Origin: Cyclospora cayetanensis
Taxonomy: Eukaryota; Apicomplexa; Conoidasida; Eucoccidiorida; Eimeriidae
Assembly: GCF_002999335.1 (NCBI RefSeq)
Contig: NW_020312065.1
Coordinates: 58,060 to 122,059 of the forward strand
Reading direction: 5' to 3'
DNA length: 64,000 nucleotides
The position numbers and the translations under genes were made by a program. Shown here piece after piece: positions 1 through 11,294 of the stretch. Under the pieces are notes generated by a model, which had not been told where the DNA came from, did not search any database, and saw nothing but the letters and a program-made list of their open reading frames with translations. Numbering within the stretch: position 1 is the stretch's first letter; each line of letters opens with the position of its first letter.

Positions 1-770
1 AGTGCTCGCGTAGTGCCAGTGCTGTAATCACAAAATTGTCCAAAGGGTGCAGCAGGAAGAATAGCAAATATGCTTTGTTCCATCCGCCGATTTGCCACCA
101 GTGTAGCAGGTGGCAGCTCTTTGGTGCTAGCAAGAAGATCTCACAGCCACTTCTCCCTCTATTGGCTTGTATGAGAGTTGAACGCGTACCGTCCGTTCTT
201 AGAATAAGACGGTGATAGAAATTTCCCATAAAAAAACCATAGCAACAGATGCCGCACAACAAGCTGTTTCCTGCACTAGCCACCCACACAAACCACCAGC
301 CGATATTGTCAGACAAGAGGCAGCCACCGATCGCGAAACGCAATTGACCGGAGGAAACAAACACAAGGAACGAGGAAAAGACGCATTGTAAGGCAGGATT
401 ATCGGGCAATATAAGAAAAGCGTGTGGATTCACATGGGCCCTACTCTGCCTCTCCTAAGTCCAATACCAAAAGAACTGTTTCTGCGTAGTGGGGTTTCTT
501 CTTGCAGGAATACATTACACGCTCAATCCCGTATACGTATGTTATGAATATCGGAGCCCCTTCAACCTGTCTCAACGTACCGAGGCAGGCAGCTAGCACG
601 CAGACGCAGGCTACGCCAAAGGCTTGGAACCAAAAGACTGAATTACACGCACACTCGCACGCCCATAGGCTGAACAAGCTACGCCATGGACAGCCCCAAA
701 ACGCCTCGCTGCTGACGCTAAAGAAAGGCGCCCTAGGAGCCCTACTAGCGGCCCAAGCATCCCAAGCCAC
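1..770 (-). CDS. Putative multi-pass membrane protein, 5' exons, cut by window edge
   Basis: The minus strand is open without a stop from about 458 to the left edge (about 150 codons) and is hydrophobic, with segments such as WWFVWVASAGNSLLCGICCYG that look membrane-spanning. A second open stretch just upstream (about 770-500) is also hydrophobic (FGVACVCVLAACLG). A plausible acceptor lies near 459 (a TTAG read on the minus strand); the donor of the upstream exon was not fixed. The upstream stretch begins only with a GTG, so the true start is missing or further upstream. I do not recognise the family; a transporter or other polytopic protein would fit. The evidence is only open-frame length and hydrophobicity, so a chance ORF remains possible. 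Confidence 0.3.
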
Positions 771-3182
771 AGCAACAAAAGATCCTCAACGGCAACATAG
801 CGACGACTAAGCGCCTGTTCAACGCCCCCCCATAACGCAGGAATGGAATCCTCTTCACGCTCAGACCACTAGGCAATGAGCCTTTGGACGTAAGGGCGGT
901 CTAGTTTGTTTGTGTTGTGTGCCTGACTTGTCGCGGCGTAAAAATTGAAAGGCGTTCTGGCGATGAGCTCGAGAGTTGAAGGTGAGAAACAATGCCGGAG
1001 AAAGCGGTAAATCAGACCCAACAATAGTTCTGCGCAGCACATATGCAAAAACAGCGAAGCTCAAGGAGCAGCCATGAGGACAAGTTCCCACGTACTCTTC
1101 TGAGTCTTGGGTTCTTCAGCTCTGGGAAGGTAGAGAGTTGCACAAAAAACCATGAAAAAATTATCTGGGGCCAGAAGAGGACGCAACGATCTGCCGGAAT
1201 CGCACGTTGAAGAGGCAGAGGGCAGAGAGAAACAAAACATAGAAGGCAGGAAGAAGACGGAATGCTAATTTGCTAGGGTATGCACTCTTATAGGACTATC
1301 AAATTCGTGAGGCTGTGGTAGGTACGACATGTGAAATCAAGTCCCACGAAGGTCAGATTTCACAGAATCCTGATCCCAGCCAAGTGCATGAGACGGTTCG
1401 TTCTTTCGCCTCAACTCTTCCTGTATCCCCATTAAGTACAAAATTTTGCCAAAATTCCGACTTCCCAACAGCCCTAACAGCGTGCTATGGCCCGAGCTTG
1501 TGTATTCAGAGACGGGAAGCCGCGAGACGGTGGAACTTGGCCGAAGGATTACCTGGGTAGATGTTGAAGCGCTCGAGAGCATTAATCGTAGTCGGGTGTT
1601 CGGACCGCTGATCTCGCCTGCCACGAAGCAAAGGGCGAAATACCTCTGAACCGTAAACTTTGAACCTCAAAGCCGAAGTTGTGGCCTTGAACTAGTGAAA
1701 ACTTACATGAGAGTCGCGATGGCTTGAAGGGAAGAGGGGGCACGAATTACGTCCAGATAGTACGAATAATACATCGCGTTCTGGGGACAAGCCACAAAGA
1801 GCGGTTCCTCTTCATTTTTCATCTGACACTATTTCTGTTTTGCGAGTTTTACACTCTGGAAAGGTTTCATCAGCAAGAAATCTCTTGGACGGGCAAGAGT
1901 CAAACTCTAAGTTTATCTACAGCTTCCAAAGTATCATCGCAGCTTTTATGACCTCCGAAAAGAGTGTGAGGGGTTGCTGATCTTCACTCATTTCAAAAGT
2001 GAGGCGGAAACGCCTCCACAGGAAGAGCGTGGTTATCGCCCTGAAAGGTTGCATACATCAAGCCGACCCGCCCAACTAGACAGAAGAAAACAATCACTGA
2101 AATATTAAGGCGAGAGGTGGCAGTAACCCAAAAGCTGAAGATGCCACTAGCAACACCAGAAGATCTTTCCCATGGCGCTTGCTCGGAGAAAATACCTCTC
2201 AGAGCAGGCAAGTGCGAACGAAGCGAGCATACAAACATCCATTTAGGGCAAGCGGACTTCTCGGGGGTAGAGACGGGGAAATATGCGTATTGGCTGATCC
2301 GACTCACCAAATTACGGCGCCAAGACAGAGCAAGCGTTGCATCTTGATCGGTTTCGCGTCCAGGGATTTCATAGGTCCATGGAGCGCATCCCTTTTTATT
2401 TCGCCTGTGTCTGGCTCCTCCCCAGACGCATTCTTCTTTTTTTGCTGCGCCATTGGCTCATAGGGGGCGAAGCTAAACCGCGGGTTAGAAGCTGGGACAC
2501 GTTGAGGCGTTCGCGTACTGCTTGGTACTGCAGGCAAGCAAGCGCGGAGGCGATCGCTGGACGCTGGGCACGATTTGAACCCCCCGGTTGGCGGATGACG
2601 TAGAATTTGGCTGGAATTCCCCTCTATCTGGACCAGGTTTTCATGGTGAGGAAGCGTGCGTTGAGGCAGGAAGAAACCAGTGACAATGCTAGTTAGTATG
2701 TCTACAGCCAGCTAGGGAAATGGGGTTCCCTCGTCGGACTGTAAGGAACAGGTCTCCCTGACACGGCTGCTCCTAATAGAGTTTCTGTTCATGCTCCGAT
2801 TCCGGGGAGGCTGGATAATTGCGACCTGTGCCTCCAACAGACCCCTGGCAGACTCAAGACGGCCGAGCCTCGCGGGCTCGCTGCCACGTGCTGCAAGCTG
2901 ACAAAAGGCGTGCACACTGGAAATGTGACGCGTATTCCTAAATGCATTATACTCCTGTTTTTATGGAGTAAACCGCGTCGGAGCGCTTTTGGCCGCACGT
3001 GTGTGCCTGCTGCCGCTGGTGTTGGCTGCATATACGCCTTCGGCCGTGGACGCCCTCGGTGCACCGTGCTGCTCTTTCGACTATGGATACCTCTGCCGCA
3101 AAACTGTGCTAGCCCTTTAAAAAAAGAAGCAAGAAGGGTCCTTTCGTAGTCTAAGCGTGTGCAAAGCTAGAGAATATCCACA
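771..3182. other. Intergenic stretch, no supported gene
   Basis: Only short overlapping ORFs on both strands are present, none with a recognisable motif or a convincing splice partner. The last few hundred bases should hold the promoter of the glyoxalase gene, but no specific element is recognised. Confidence 0.5.
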
Positions 3183-5314
3183 ATGTCGGGGGCGACCGCC
3201 TCTGCGGGTTTCCGCTCTATCGGGGAGAAATACGGCTTTTCCTGGCAGCAAACCATGCTGAGGATCAAGGATCCTGCGATTTCTGTGCCATTCTATGAAA
3301 AACACTTTGGCATGAAGCTGGTACGGTCACCATGCACTGCGGAGTGGGCCCAGTTCTCTTGCATTGCAGCTCTCCACCAAGAGTTCTGTCTTCTCGCTGG
3401 CTTGCCCAATGCTATTCTCTACAAATTAGCGGGTGTTACCCACCTTCTTTAGGATGGTTTTCCGCACCACTCTCATTCTGCCACTCTTGGTGGTTGCTGT
3501 CCAGCCAGAACGGATAACGGGCGGTAGTACAAGTTGCGAGCCTGCTGGGCGAAATGCACACCAGACAATGACTTCGGGAACGGCCATCTCCTCCTTGCGA
3601 GGTGTTCGCTCAGATTCATAAATACACGTTCGATGAAGCAGGCTTTTCCCTCTTCTTCCTAGAGAGGCCTAGGGACGGAGCGACCCTCCCCACGCCTGGA
3701 ACTCGAGAATCCGAGAGATACCTGTGGAACATGAACGTAAGGGGCGAATAGATCTGAAGAAAGGCAAAGATCTGCGCAAAAGGAAGAAGCAGCGTCAATA
3801 ATGTACCCAAAATACAATCTGATAGGCAGGGATTTATTCCTCTGATTTTTCTGGGTCCCTCTTCCTCAGGCTGCGTACTTCCCCCCCTCCATTTTTGTAA
3901 TATATTCTCTCTCTACACACATCTACAGGTGTTTCTCTCTCGGGGTTGGTAATGTAGGCAGGGTCAGAGACGGACAACCAATAGTAAATGCTTGGCGGAG
4001 CTCCAGCATTTGAAGGCTGCGTGCTCGTGGTGCAGGGTGTTTGTTTGGAGCTGACGCACAACCATGGCAGTGAGAAAGACCCGAATTTCCGAGTTAACAA
4101 CGGAAATGAAGAGCCACACAGAGGATTTGGGCATATTGCCTTTAATTGTCCCGATGTCGTTCAAGTGTCGGAGGAACTGGAGAAAGAAGGGTAAATGGAG
4201 GCGTGGCATGCCGGATTCTTCTTCTCCCCTGCTTGTCTACAGCTCTTTCCCGAAAGCAGTCTTTTCCCTTGTCTGTTGCCTCTATTTTAGTGTTCAATGT
4301 GCCCTTCTGTCCATATTTCCCCTTGTTAATTCGCTTTGGCTTCGTGAACGCTTGTGGTTTGGCATCGCTGTATCTCAGTGTGGCGTTTCGAAAAAGACCG
4401 CATGAGGGTCGCATGAAAACGATTGCGTTTGCCCTGGACCCGGATGGCTATTGGATAGAGCTCTGCAACAGAAGTCCATCTTGTCCATTCCCAGAAAAAT
4501 TCAATCTTTCTCAAACCATGATTCGCGTAAAAGACCCTGAAAAGGCACTCAAGTTTTACTGCGACATTCTCGGGATGAAGCTTTTGTTGAAAAGCAAGAA
4601 AGAGGATTTCACCAACTATTTCCTTGCTCATTTGGAACCAGGTGCAACTCCCCCTGATCCTGAGGTGAGGGATATGCACGACTTACTAGATTGCTGCAGT
4701 TTTGTTCTTCTATGCATTTTCGTCGAAAGTATGTTGTTCGCAGCTGAAGTGTGCCTTTTCAAAATTTTCTCGCTCTATCTCCCCATGTAGCGCCCTATCG
4801 GTACTGTGCTGTGCGCACCCAGGGTCCCGACGCACCGTCCTTCGTGAAGAGCCTCTGGATGCCAGTATTGGAGCTAACGCACAATCATGGGACAGAGAAC
4901 GATGCGGCTTTTAGTTACCACAACGGAAACGACGCCCCTCAAGGATTCGGACACATTGGAATGCTCTGTGATAATCTGGAAAAGGCATGCGAAGAACTTG
5001 AAGCGGCCGGAGTGAAGTTCCGGAAGAGACCACAAGTGCGGTGATACATATGAAGTGTTCGTGACTAAAAATGCACCCGGTCCTACGCAGAAATTTGCTT
5101 CTGTGGTGTTTGGTAATTGGGCCATCTGCGGCTATTGGGTGTTGCAGCGCTACGGCCTGCGTGCAGATGCAAAACGTGCCTTCTTTATGTTTCCCCTTTA
5201 TCCCGTTGTTGCTGTTGCTGTGCTTTCTAGGATGGAAAAATGAGGGGCATCGCCTTCGTGCTAGACCCTGATGGGTACAGCGTGGAACTTATTAATAGGG
5301 AAGTATCCTTCTAG
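3183..5314 (+). CDS. GLO1: Glyoxalase I (lactoylglutathione lyase), tandem two-domain enzyme
   Basis: Converts the glutathione hemithioacetal of methylglyoxal to S-lactoylglutathione, the first step of cytosolic methylglyoxal detoxification. Six exons join in phase: 3183-3320, 3614-3736, 4036-4190, 4379-4664, 4823-5035 and 5231-5314, giving about 332 residues. Two complete glyoxalase I domains lie in tandem. Domain 1 has QTML (Gln23), LELTHNHG (Glu92), GFGHI (His120) and DPDGYWIEL (Glu166). Domain 2 has QTMI (Gln184), [10 protein letters not shown] (Glu251), GFGHIG (His278) and DPDGYSVEL (Glu324). These are the four metal ligands known from human GLO1 (Gln33, Glu99, His126, Glu172), so both sites look intact. 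Single-chain double enzymes of similar length are known in yeast and Plasmodium. The ATG at 3183 is the first in frame before QTML. The exon 5 donor is an unusual GTGCGG, but the join to DGKMRG is in phase and matches the family. Confidence 0.95.
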
Positions 5315-8300
5315 CTTCCTCCCTTATCCAGATCTTATTTTACACTTTTGGCAAAAAGGAATGGTGACACGCAAGAAATAGGGAGGACAGGGTGTCTATG
5401 CAATTTTGGAAAACGACTGGCACGAAGCACAACATTCTCGCTACAATCAGAGATTCTTCCATCTGATATCTATCGTCTGCATTCAGCAGTTTGCGGTAGT
5501 AGGGTTCCTAGGGTTTTGCTGTTCCTGTATATAATGACGGGGACGAGCGTTGTTGTTCTAGAAAGGGAGCGATATGAGCTACAAGCTTATAAGAAGGAGA
5601 AGAGAGGGGGATCGCCGCATAGGGCTAGCTGGCTAGTTAATCAGCGGTACTTGTATCCTCAAGATGATCAAACAAGCGTACATGCACAAGGCGAACCGCA
5701 AAAGCGAGCAAGGGGAAAACAGGTAACGTGATTCACAAAATCCTGTAATGACCCCACTAAGGCCAAATGCCTATTCTCGTCGGGATCAATTCCAAGCTTC
5801 ACTATGAAGCAAAGTTTCTGTTTACAAATCTAGTGCAGCGCCTACCGTGCTAGCTAAAGCCTTCGCCGTTGAAACTGTGGAGAGCTTGCTACTTACTGCT
5901 ATCACTTGCAGATAAGTGCGGTGCACTGCAGGTGGCCGCATATTGTATTTTTCTAGTTTCCAGGCGTTGCGTATCGAGTGGAAAAACAATGGCTGCATGT
6001 TCAGCAGAACACACTTGCCATTCCATGTTTCTGTTGCCATCCAATGAAGCAACCGAGTTCAGGAATCGTACGAGTTCCTAGAAGTTAGCACAGGAGTGCC
6101 AGAGTTCTCTTAAAAATCAAAAGGCACTTGAAACGCGCAGCAAAAAGCTGCCGGGACGGGGGGCAGGGGGAAGGCCACAGTAATATAGGAGCGATTACGG
6201 CCAGTTGCTGGAAGCAAGTAGCTGGCCAGGTAATCCCACCTACTCTGGCATTAGCTCGGCAGGCGTATTTGCTATATACAACGCACCATTTCGTCTCAAA
6301 TAAGAGGGGAGTCGGCTCGTCAGCTCGTTCTGAATGTACCTGCAACGACGCAGCCCGGAATACAATGTGAAAGGTTTCTTCATTAGCATACACTGCATCA
6401 TATATAAAGCGTGCCTAGACGTGCTCAGCTCGCTGAACGTATGTACCTTTCCCTTGCTGCCTCAGTCTTTGCTTCCAAGAAGGGACGGAGAGGCAGAAGT
6501 ATTAATTGCCACCCCTCGTCCCGCAAATGCCTGTGCCTCTGTTCTCCAAAAGTCCTTTGGGAGAATTGCTGGTAATTCAGAAGCCACAGACAATGACATG
6601 AAAAATCTTGACTCATAGTGAACAGAAATACAACGCAGCATGAGAAGTTTAGCCGCATCTGGACAAACAACACCGAGTATATGGCAATGTTGGTGTGAAG
6701 GGGATTCAACGACTGATAGAGAGATCACAAAACAATCATTAGGATTACGGTTCTGTAAACGGGAGTGTATGCGTACGTTCCAAGGGGGAAAGAGTAGCCA
6801 TGGGGTATCCCATTCGACCGCAACTCTGCTCAGAGGGTCTGAGAGTTCCAGCAAGAATGGACCGTAGAGGGAAGGGTGCAGGTAATAGAGAGCAGAGGCG
6901 ACTCGCAAAAGAGGCGCATTCACATGCTGTTGCTCCAATGGAGGAGCAAAGCTGCTCAACTGAGGAGAAACCGCAGAGAGGCAAAGACATATGGGGCTAG
7001 GAGAAGGCGTACAAAGAACGCACGATACGATAAATTTGGGTAATCGCGAGAGGAAAGACGAACTCCAACTGAAGAGAAAGGCACCTTCATTTGAATTGTT
7101 CCCTGGCAGATAATGATAAAATGATGATGACAAGCCACTGCAATAGAAGGGGCCAGGACGACAAGTCAAAGCCACTCAATTCAATTTCCCTATATAAACA
7201 TTATAAGACCTTCTGTAATGAAGCGGACAGACAAACCAAGTCGTGCATTGTCCGAGGCGTCAGCTTACCTTTAACTTGGCATGCCGCACTTTGTCTAGAA
7301 ACGAACGAATGGGAGGACTCAAGTTCTCAAACAGCTGCGAAGAACGAAAGCGGAAATTATTTGCTGTGGCCTTCTGCTGAGATCACTGATTACTGAAATC
7401 CCTGTTATCTTTCTGTAAGCCTGCGTGATAGTGTCTACACTTCATCTCGGTCCTTCGATTCAGCCTGTTCCCGATTGTCTAGGTTATTCCTCTACGTATA
7501 CTGCTCTCCATCCGATCATTTCTGTATCAGTGCATCAATGAGTCATGTCCAGTCGAAATTTTCACCATTTTTTACCTGTTGGTGGCCATGACGGATTTGC
7601 ATCTCCATTCTCTTCAGAGGCAACAAGACTTTATTGACTTTATGCAATACCTCCCTCTCTGCAGGTCCCTAAAGAGGAAGAGAGACACCACACCTGCAGC
7701 GCAAGCACTGCTCTCTGGTCTGGCCTGTGCGGACTCATGAAAGGAGAAAGTGGTGGCTTCCTACAATTCCAAACACCAACGCCGGAAAGACAGCTTGCTA
7801 GTAAAGCTCACTAAAACTTATTGCCCGTGGCTAGCCACTTAGCCGCCTAAACGGTTAGTCGGCTCGCTGGCTTACAACGCAGGCTGTATGCCATGATGGT
7901 AGAGATTCATCAAAACTGGATGATAGAGGAACCGGATACGACGTTGGGGCATTGGTTCTTATTAGGCCTTTCAAAAGCGCTACCTGCACCCATCGCACGC
8001 GCAGACTTGATGAACCCTACATTGCAACTGCTAAGCTGTACAGTATAGAATCTCAGAATCCTAGTTCTACCGCTCCTGGAGGCGCTGTGTAAATCATACT
8101 GCACCAGCTAACGCCGCAGCCGAATTTGCCGCTTCAAAAGTGAAGGCCGCAGCAACGACTGCGTCATGCACCGCTTTTAGGGACCCTTCATGCGCCTGTG
8201 TGTGTTTGGAGCTGCTGTTGCTGCTATGGCTAGCTTCCTCCCCTGCTTAGTCTTGAAAGCCTTACTACATTCACGGGCGTCAAGAGGCCGTACGAAAGCA

Positions 8301-8881
8301 ATGGCTCTCCCAGTGTAACAAGCAGTGTGCTCTCTGACAGGCCCCTGAATCTGCAACACCACACGCACTTTTTGCTTCCAAGAGTCATCGAACAATCTCT
8401 GGTGCCAAACACGTCCTCTGGTCCGCATGCACACATGCATGCAAAAACGAACAAGAGGGGATCGATGGTCACCTGACATGCAGTCAATAGCAATCAGGAG
8501 GAGTACTAAAACGCTAGTTGGAGGGAATACTTGGAAACGAATCCTACACAGACGGCCCATAGAAATGGGTAAGTGATGGACGAATATACCTCTTCCCTGC
8601 AATGACGTTCAGTTTGGCCAAGTTACTCGAGCTTTCAAAGATTTTCAATTTAACGAGAGATGGAATCAGAGTCCCTATACTCTGCAAAAGCAGTACAACA
8701 CACATCTGGAAGTCTTATGGACGTATTCATTTTCTTAAGTAGTACTTGCTGCATTCATGCTGTTCGGTGAAAATAATGTAGTATATCGACATCGCAGTAA
8801 AGTTCACAGCATACCGCGAATCGGTGTGTGCGGCCGTACAGCACGCAGCATCCCCCAGAGCTAAGTGGTTAGCTGCAGCGA
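5315..8881. other. Intergenic stretch, no supported gene
   Basis: This lies between the convergent ends of the glyoxalase gene and the minus-strand gene at 8.9-10.4 kb. One minus-strand open frame (6462-7175, 237 codons, GTG start) is longer than most noise but has no motif, no ATG near its start and no splice partner. No RNA gene is recognised. Confidence 0.45.
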
Positions 8882-10443
8882 CTATGGGCAAGGCACAGAC
8901 CAAACATCGGAAAACAAACTTCCTACTACAATTCTAAAAGGGTCTACGCGAGAAATGCGCCCTTCGCGTCGTACTTCTGCTGGTAGGAAGGCGAGGTTCT
9001 TGACCAGATGCTGCGCTAGAGAAACTATGAAATCCTGACCGACGTTTTCTGCGGAAGAAACGCTAGACTGGAAAATGCGGAAGACGTGCCAAGGCCGAAG
9101 GCTGTTTAACCTGCTAAGGACTGCGCAAGCAAGCAGCAGGGATCACAGCGCACTTTTTAAATGAAGCTGCGCGCGTTGAGTCAGTGTTCGGTTGCACAAG
9201 CTAGAGTGCATGTACAGCACCTATCTCGCCAGTCGTTGGCCTCACCTTCGGAGCAGACAAACTCTACAAATCCAACGCTTTCATGGAATCCACCCTTCAA
9301 AGTAGCGTAGATGACTCTTGAGAGGCAGTCCCCATGAAGCAGGTGAATGTGTGTAGCGACGTGCCTCTGCAGCTCTGCAAAGGCAGCGCCACACTCCGCC
9401 TTAGCCACCCACCAGCCGCTACCTTCTCCCACGGCCTCTCTTTCTGAGGCGAATGCACAGCCAGTGGCGTGCCTCCTTGATACGGCGTCGATGATTCTAT
9501 TTGCATATGCAAGGCCTTGGCAAGCCCGCGTGATTTCCATGGGGTCAAGTTCGAGGATTCGCCTTCTGAGGCTCCTGAAGAGCGCCCTCCACTGTTCTGG
9601 CGGGAGTATGCGCACATCTGAATCTTCGTTTCCCGCTAAATGGTTCATCGGTGCACTTGCCAGGATGCAGGCCCTTCCGAGCACGTAGAGCAACTGCTGG
9701 GTTGAGAGGTCATCAGGTGTAACGACAGCCAGCTCTGCATCCTCCATGGACTGAAAAAGTGTTTTGCGCCGCCGCTTGTCTTTCCTCGTCGTTTCCGCAT
9801 TACCAACAGCACACGTTCCTGCCCTCATATTGCCTTTTTGGACGCAATATCCTGTACCAAGAGCTGAAGACTGCGACGTGGCGGCAGCCGTCTTCCTGGC
9901 TTCACTGCTGCGATTTTTCCGGCGTAACGCCTCTCTTACCGACTCCACACTGTACTCGACGAACATCCCGGCACCTTCAGAGCCGTCAGCGACGGGGTAA
10001 GCGCCGTCAGCAGCCGGCTCATCTGCGTCATTAGACGAAGTGCTTTGGGCTGGAATTGGTGAGGAAGATACAGAAAAGCTTGAGCCGAAGGATGATTCAA
10101 AGAAGCCGGCAGTGCCCCGTTTCTTCCTTGACCCCGGGAACACGGGAACAGGCTCCTCTCTGGGAGCAGGTGGCGTGAAAGTCTGGCTGGAAAACACAGA
10201 CTGCGGTGGTGCAACCTGTTTGTGTGGAGCCCTGTCAAAAAGCAAAAGTACTGGGGGCCCCCTGCTGGCGAAGCTGGAGGAGCCTGTCAAGCGGTGGCAG
10301 TCTGTCCTTTTCAGATTCCCCAGTGAGGGAAGGCCATGGAGCCGCCTGCCGCCAAGATGCTGTACACGGCCTACGCAGAGGCCAGCAGCTGCGGAGCCCA
10401 GATGCCGCACGAGGGCCCCTTGATGCTGCTGCATGATTTGCAT
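8882..10443 (-). CDS. Probable organelle-targeted helical protein (helical-repeat RNA-binding type suspected)
   Basis: Exon 1 (10443-9246) is a single long open frame on the minus strand. Exon 2 (9048-8882) joins in phase: the donor G|GTGAGG splits a Glu codon completed after TTCCGCAG. Together they give about 454 residues. I chose the ATG at 10443 because the longer frame begins with TTG. The first 60 residues are rich in Arg, His, Gly and Ser and lack acidic residues until about residue 45, as in mitochondrial transit peptides. After a low-complexity S/P-rich linker, the C-terminal half is helical, with pieces such as DDLSTQQLLYVLGRACIL and LDPMEITRACQGLAYANRI, followed in exon 2 by a Leu-rich helix. 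This spacing resembles FASTK/RAP-type heptatricopeptide proteins of apicomplexan mitochondria, but no RAP domain was found, so that is inference. Extra 3' exons are possible. The gene is head-to-head with the CPW-WPC gene. Confidence 0.6.
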
Positions 10444-11294
10444 CCTCACATTTGTGCCAGGCCTTCTAAATTGTTTCTCGTAACCCCGAAGGACGAACAA
10501 ACGACGCGGGAAACTCGCACCATTGGCAGAACAACGTACTGCCGTTACACCACCGCCCTGGCATTAGTGGCTTTCGGAGAAGTGGTGCGATGATACGCGG
10601 TAATACTAAGCATGTTCAGAGGGGCTGAAATCAGATTTCTGTGGATCATGGGTTCCTCGTGCCGCGCGGGTTACAGACTTCATGCGCAGCGTAGCCTTCG
10701 GTGATCACGGGGGGCCTCGTACACCTGCGGGACCCTGTCGATGCCATCCCATGAGCACTCCTCCGCTTCGCGGCGGTATATCAAATGAACAGTTGACTGT
10801 GTTTAAAATTCATAATAAGATTGATCACGGTGATCCAATGAGCCTTCCTGACTTTTTGCGAAGAAAGAGACTTCAAGCACTCTACACCCAGCCGTTCACA
10901 TTTAGGCAGTGACCCCTCTATTCAGAGCGTTACACCTAGAATCAGCTTAAATTCAAATAGGGATAGCTACAGCCTTACACAGTGGACTGGAAATACATGA
11001 GGAAATAGGCGAGTTTTCCCGTTACCGATTGGAGTGACACAAGTTTACGCCAGGCGCTGCGCTGCGTGTCGACACTGCTGCAGAACAGTGGAAACACGAA
11101 GCCACCAGATATGCTTGGATGGAGGGGATTAGGTATGAGTGATAATGAAACAAAGGCAAGACATTTTTTCACACGCAGGCGCTTTCGCCCTTCCGCATGA
11201 ACTGTATATACAACCCAGCGCATCAAATACATTTCAGATCAGAGAGTTGAGGGCCTTTTTGTCCGGGAAGCCTCGCCTGTTCCTGTAGATATTA
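10444..11294. other. Divergent intergenic region, probable shared promoter
   Basis: About 850 bases separate the inferred start codons of the minus-strand gene at 10443 and the CPW-WPC gene at 11295. No coding exon is seen and no defined promoter motif could be named. Confidence 0.4.

Noticed and set aside
2565..2600. tRNA-like T-arm sequence (GGTTCAAATC on the minus strand)
   Set aside because: The flanking bases do not pair as a T stem and no D or anticodon arm could be drawn.
6462..7175. Minus-strand open frame of 237 codons
   Set aside because: It starts at GTG, has no ATG near its start, no motif and no splice partner. It is longer than typical noise but not enough to call.
8857..8900. 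D-arm-like AGCTAAGTGGTTAGCT
   Set aside because: There is no matching anticodon or T arm downstream, and it overlaps the end of the minus-strand gene at 8882.
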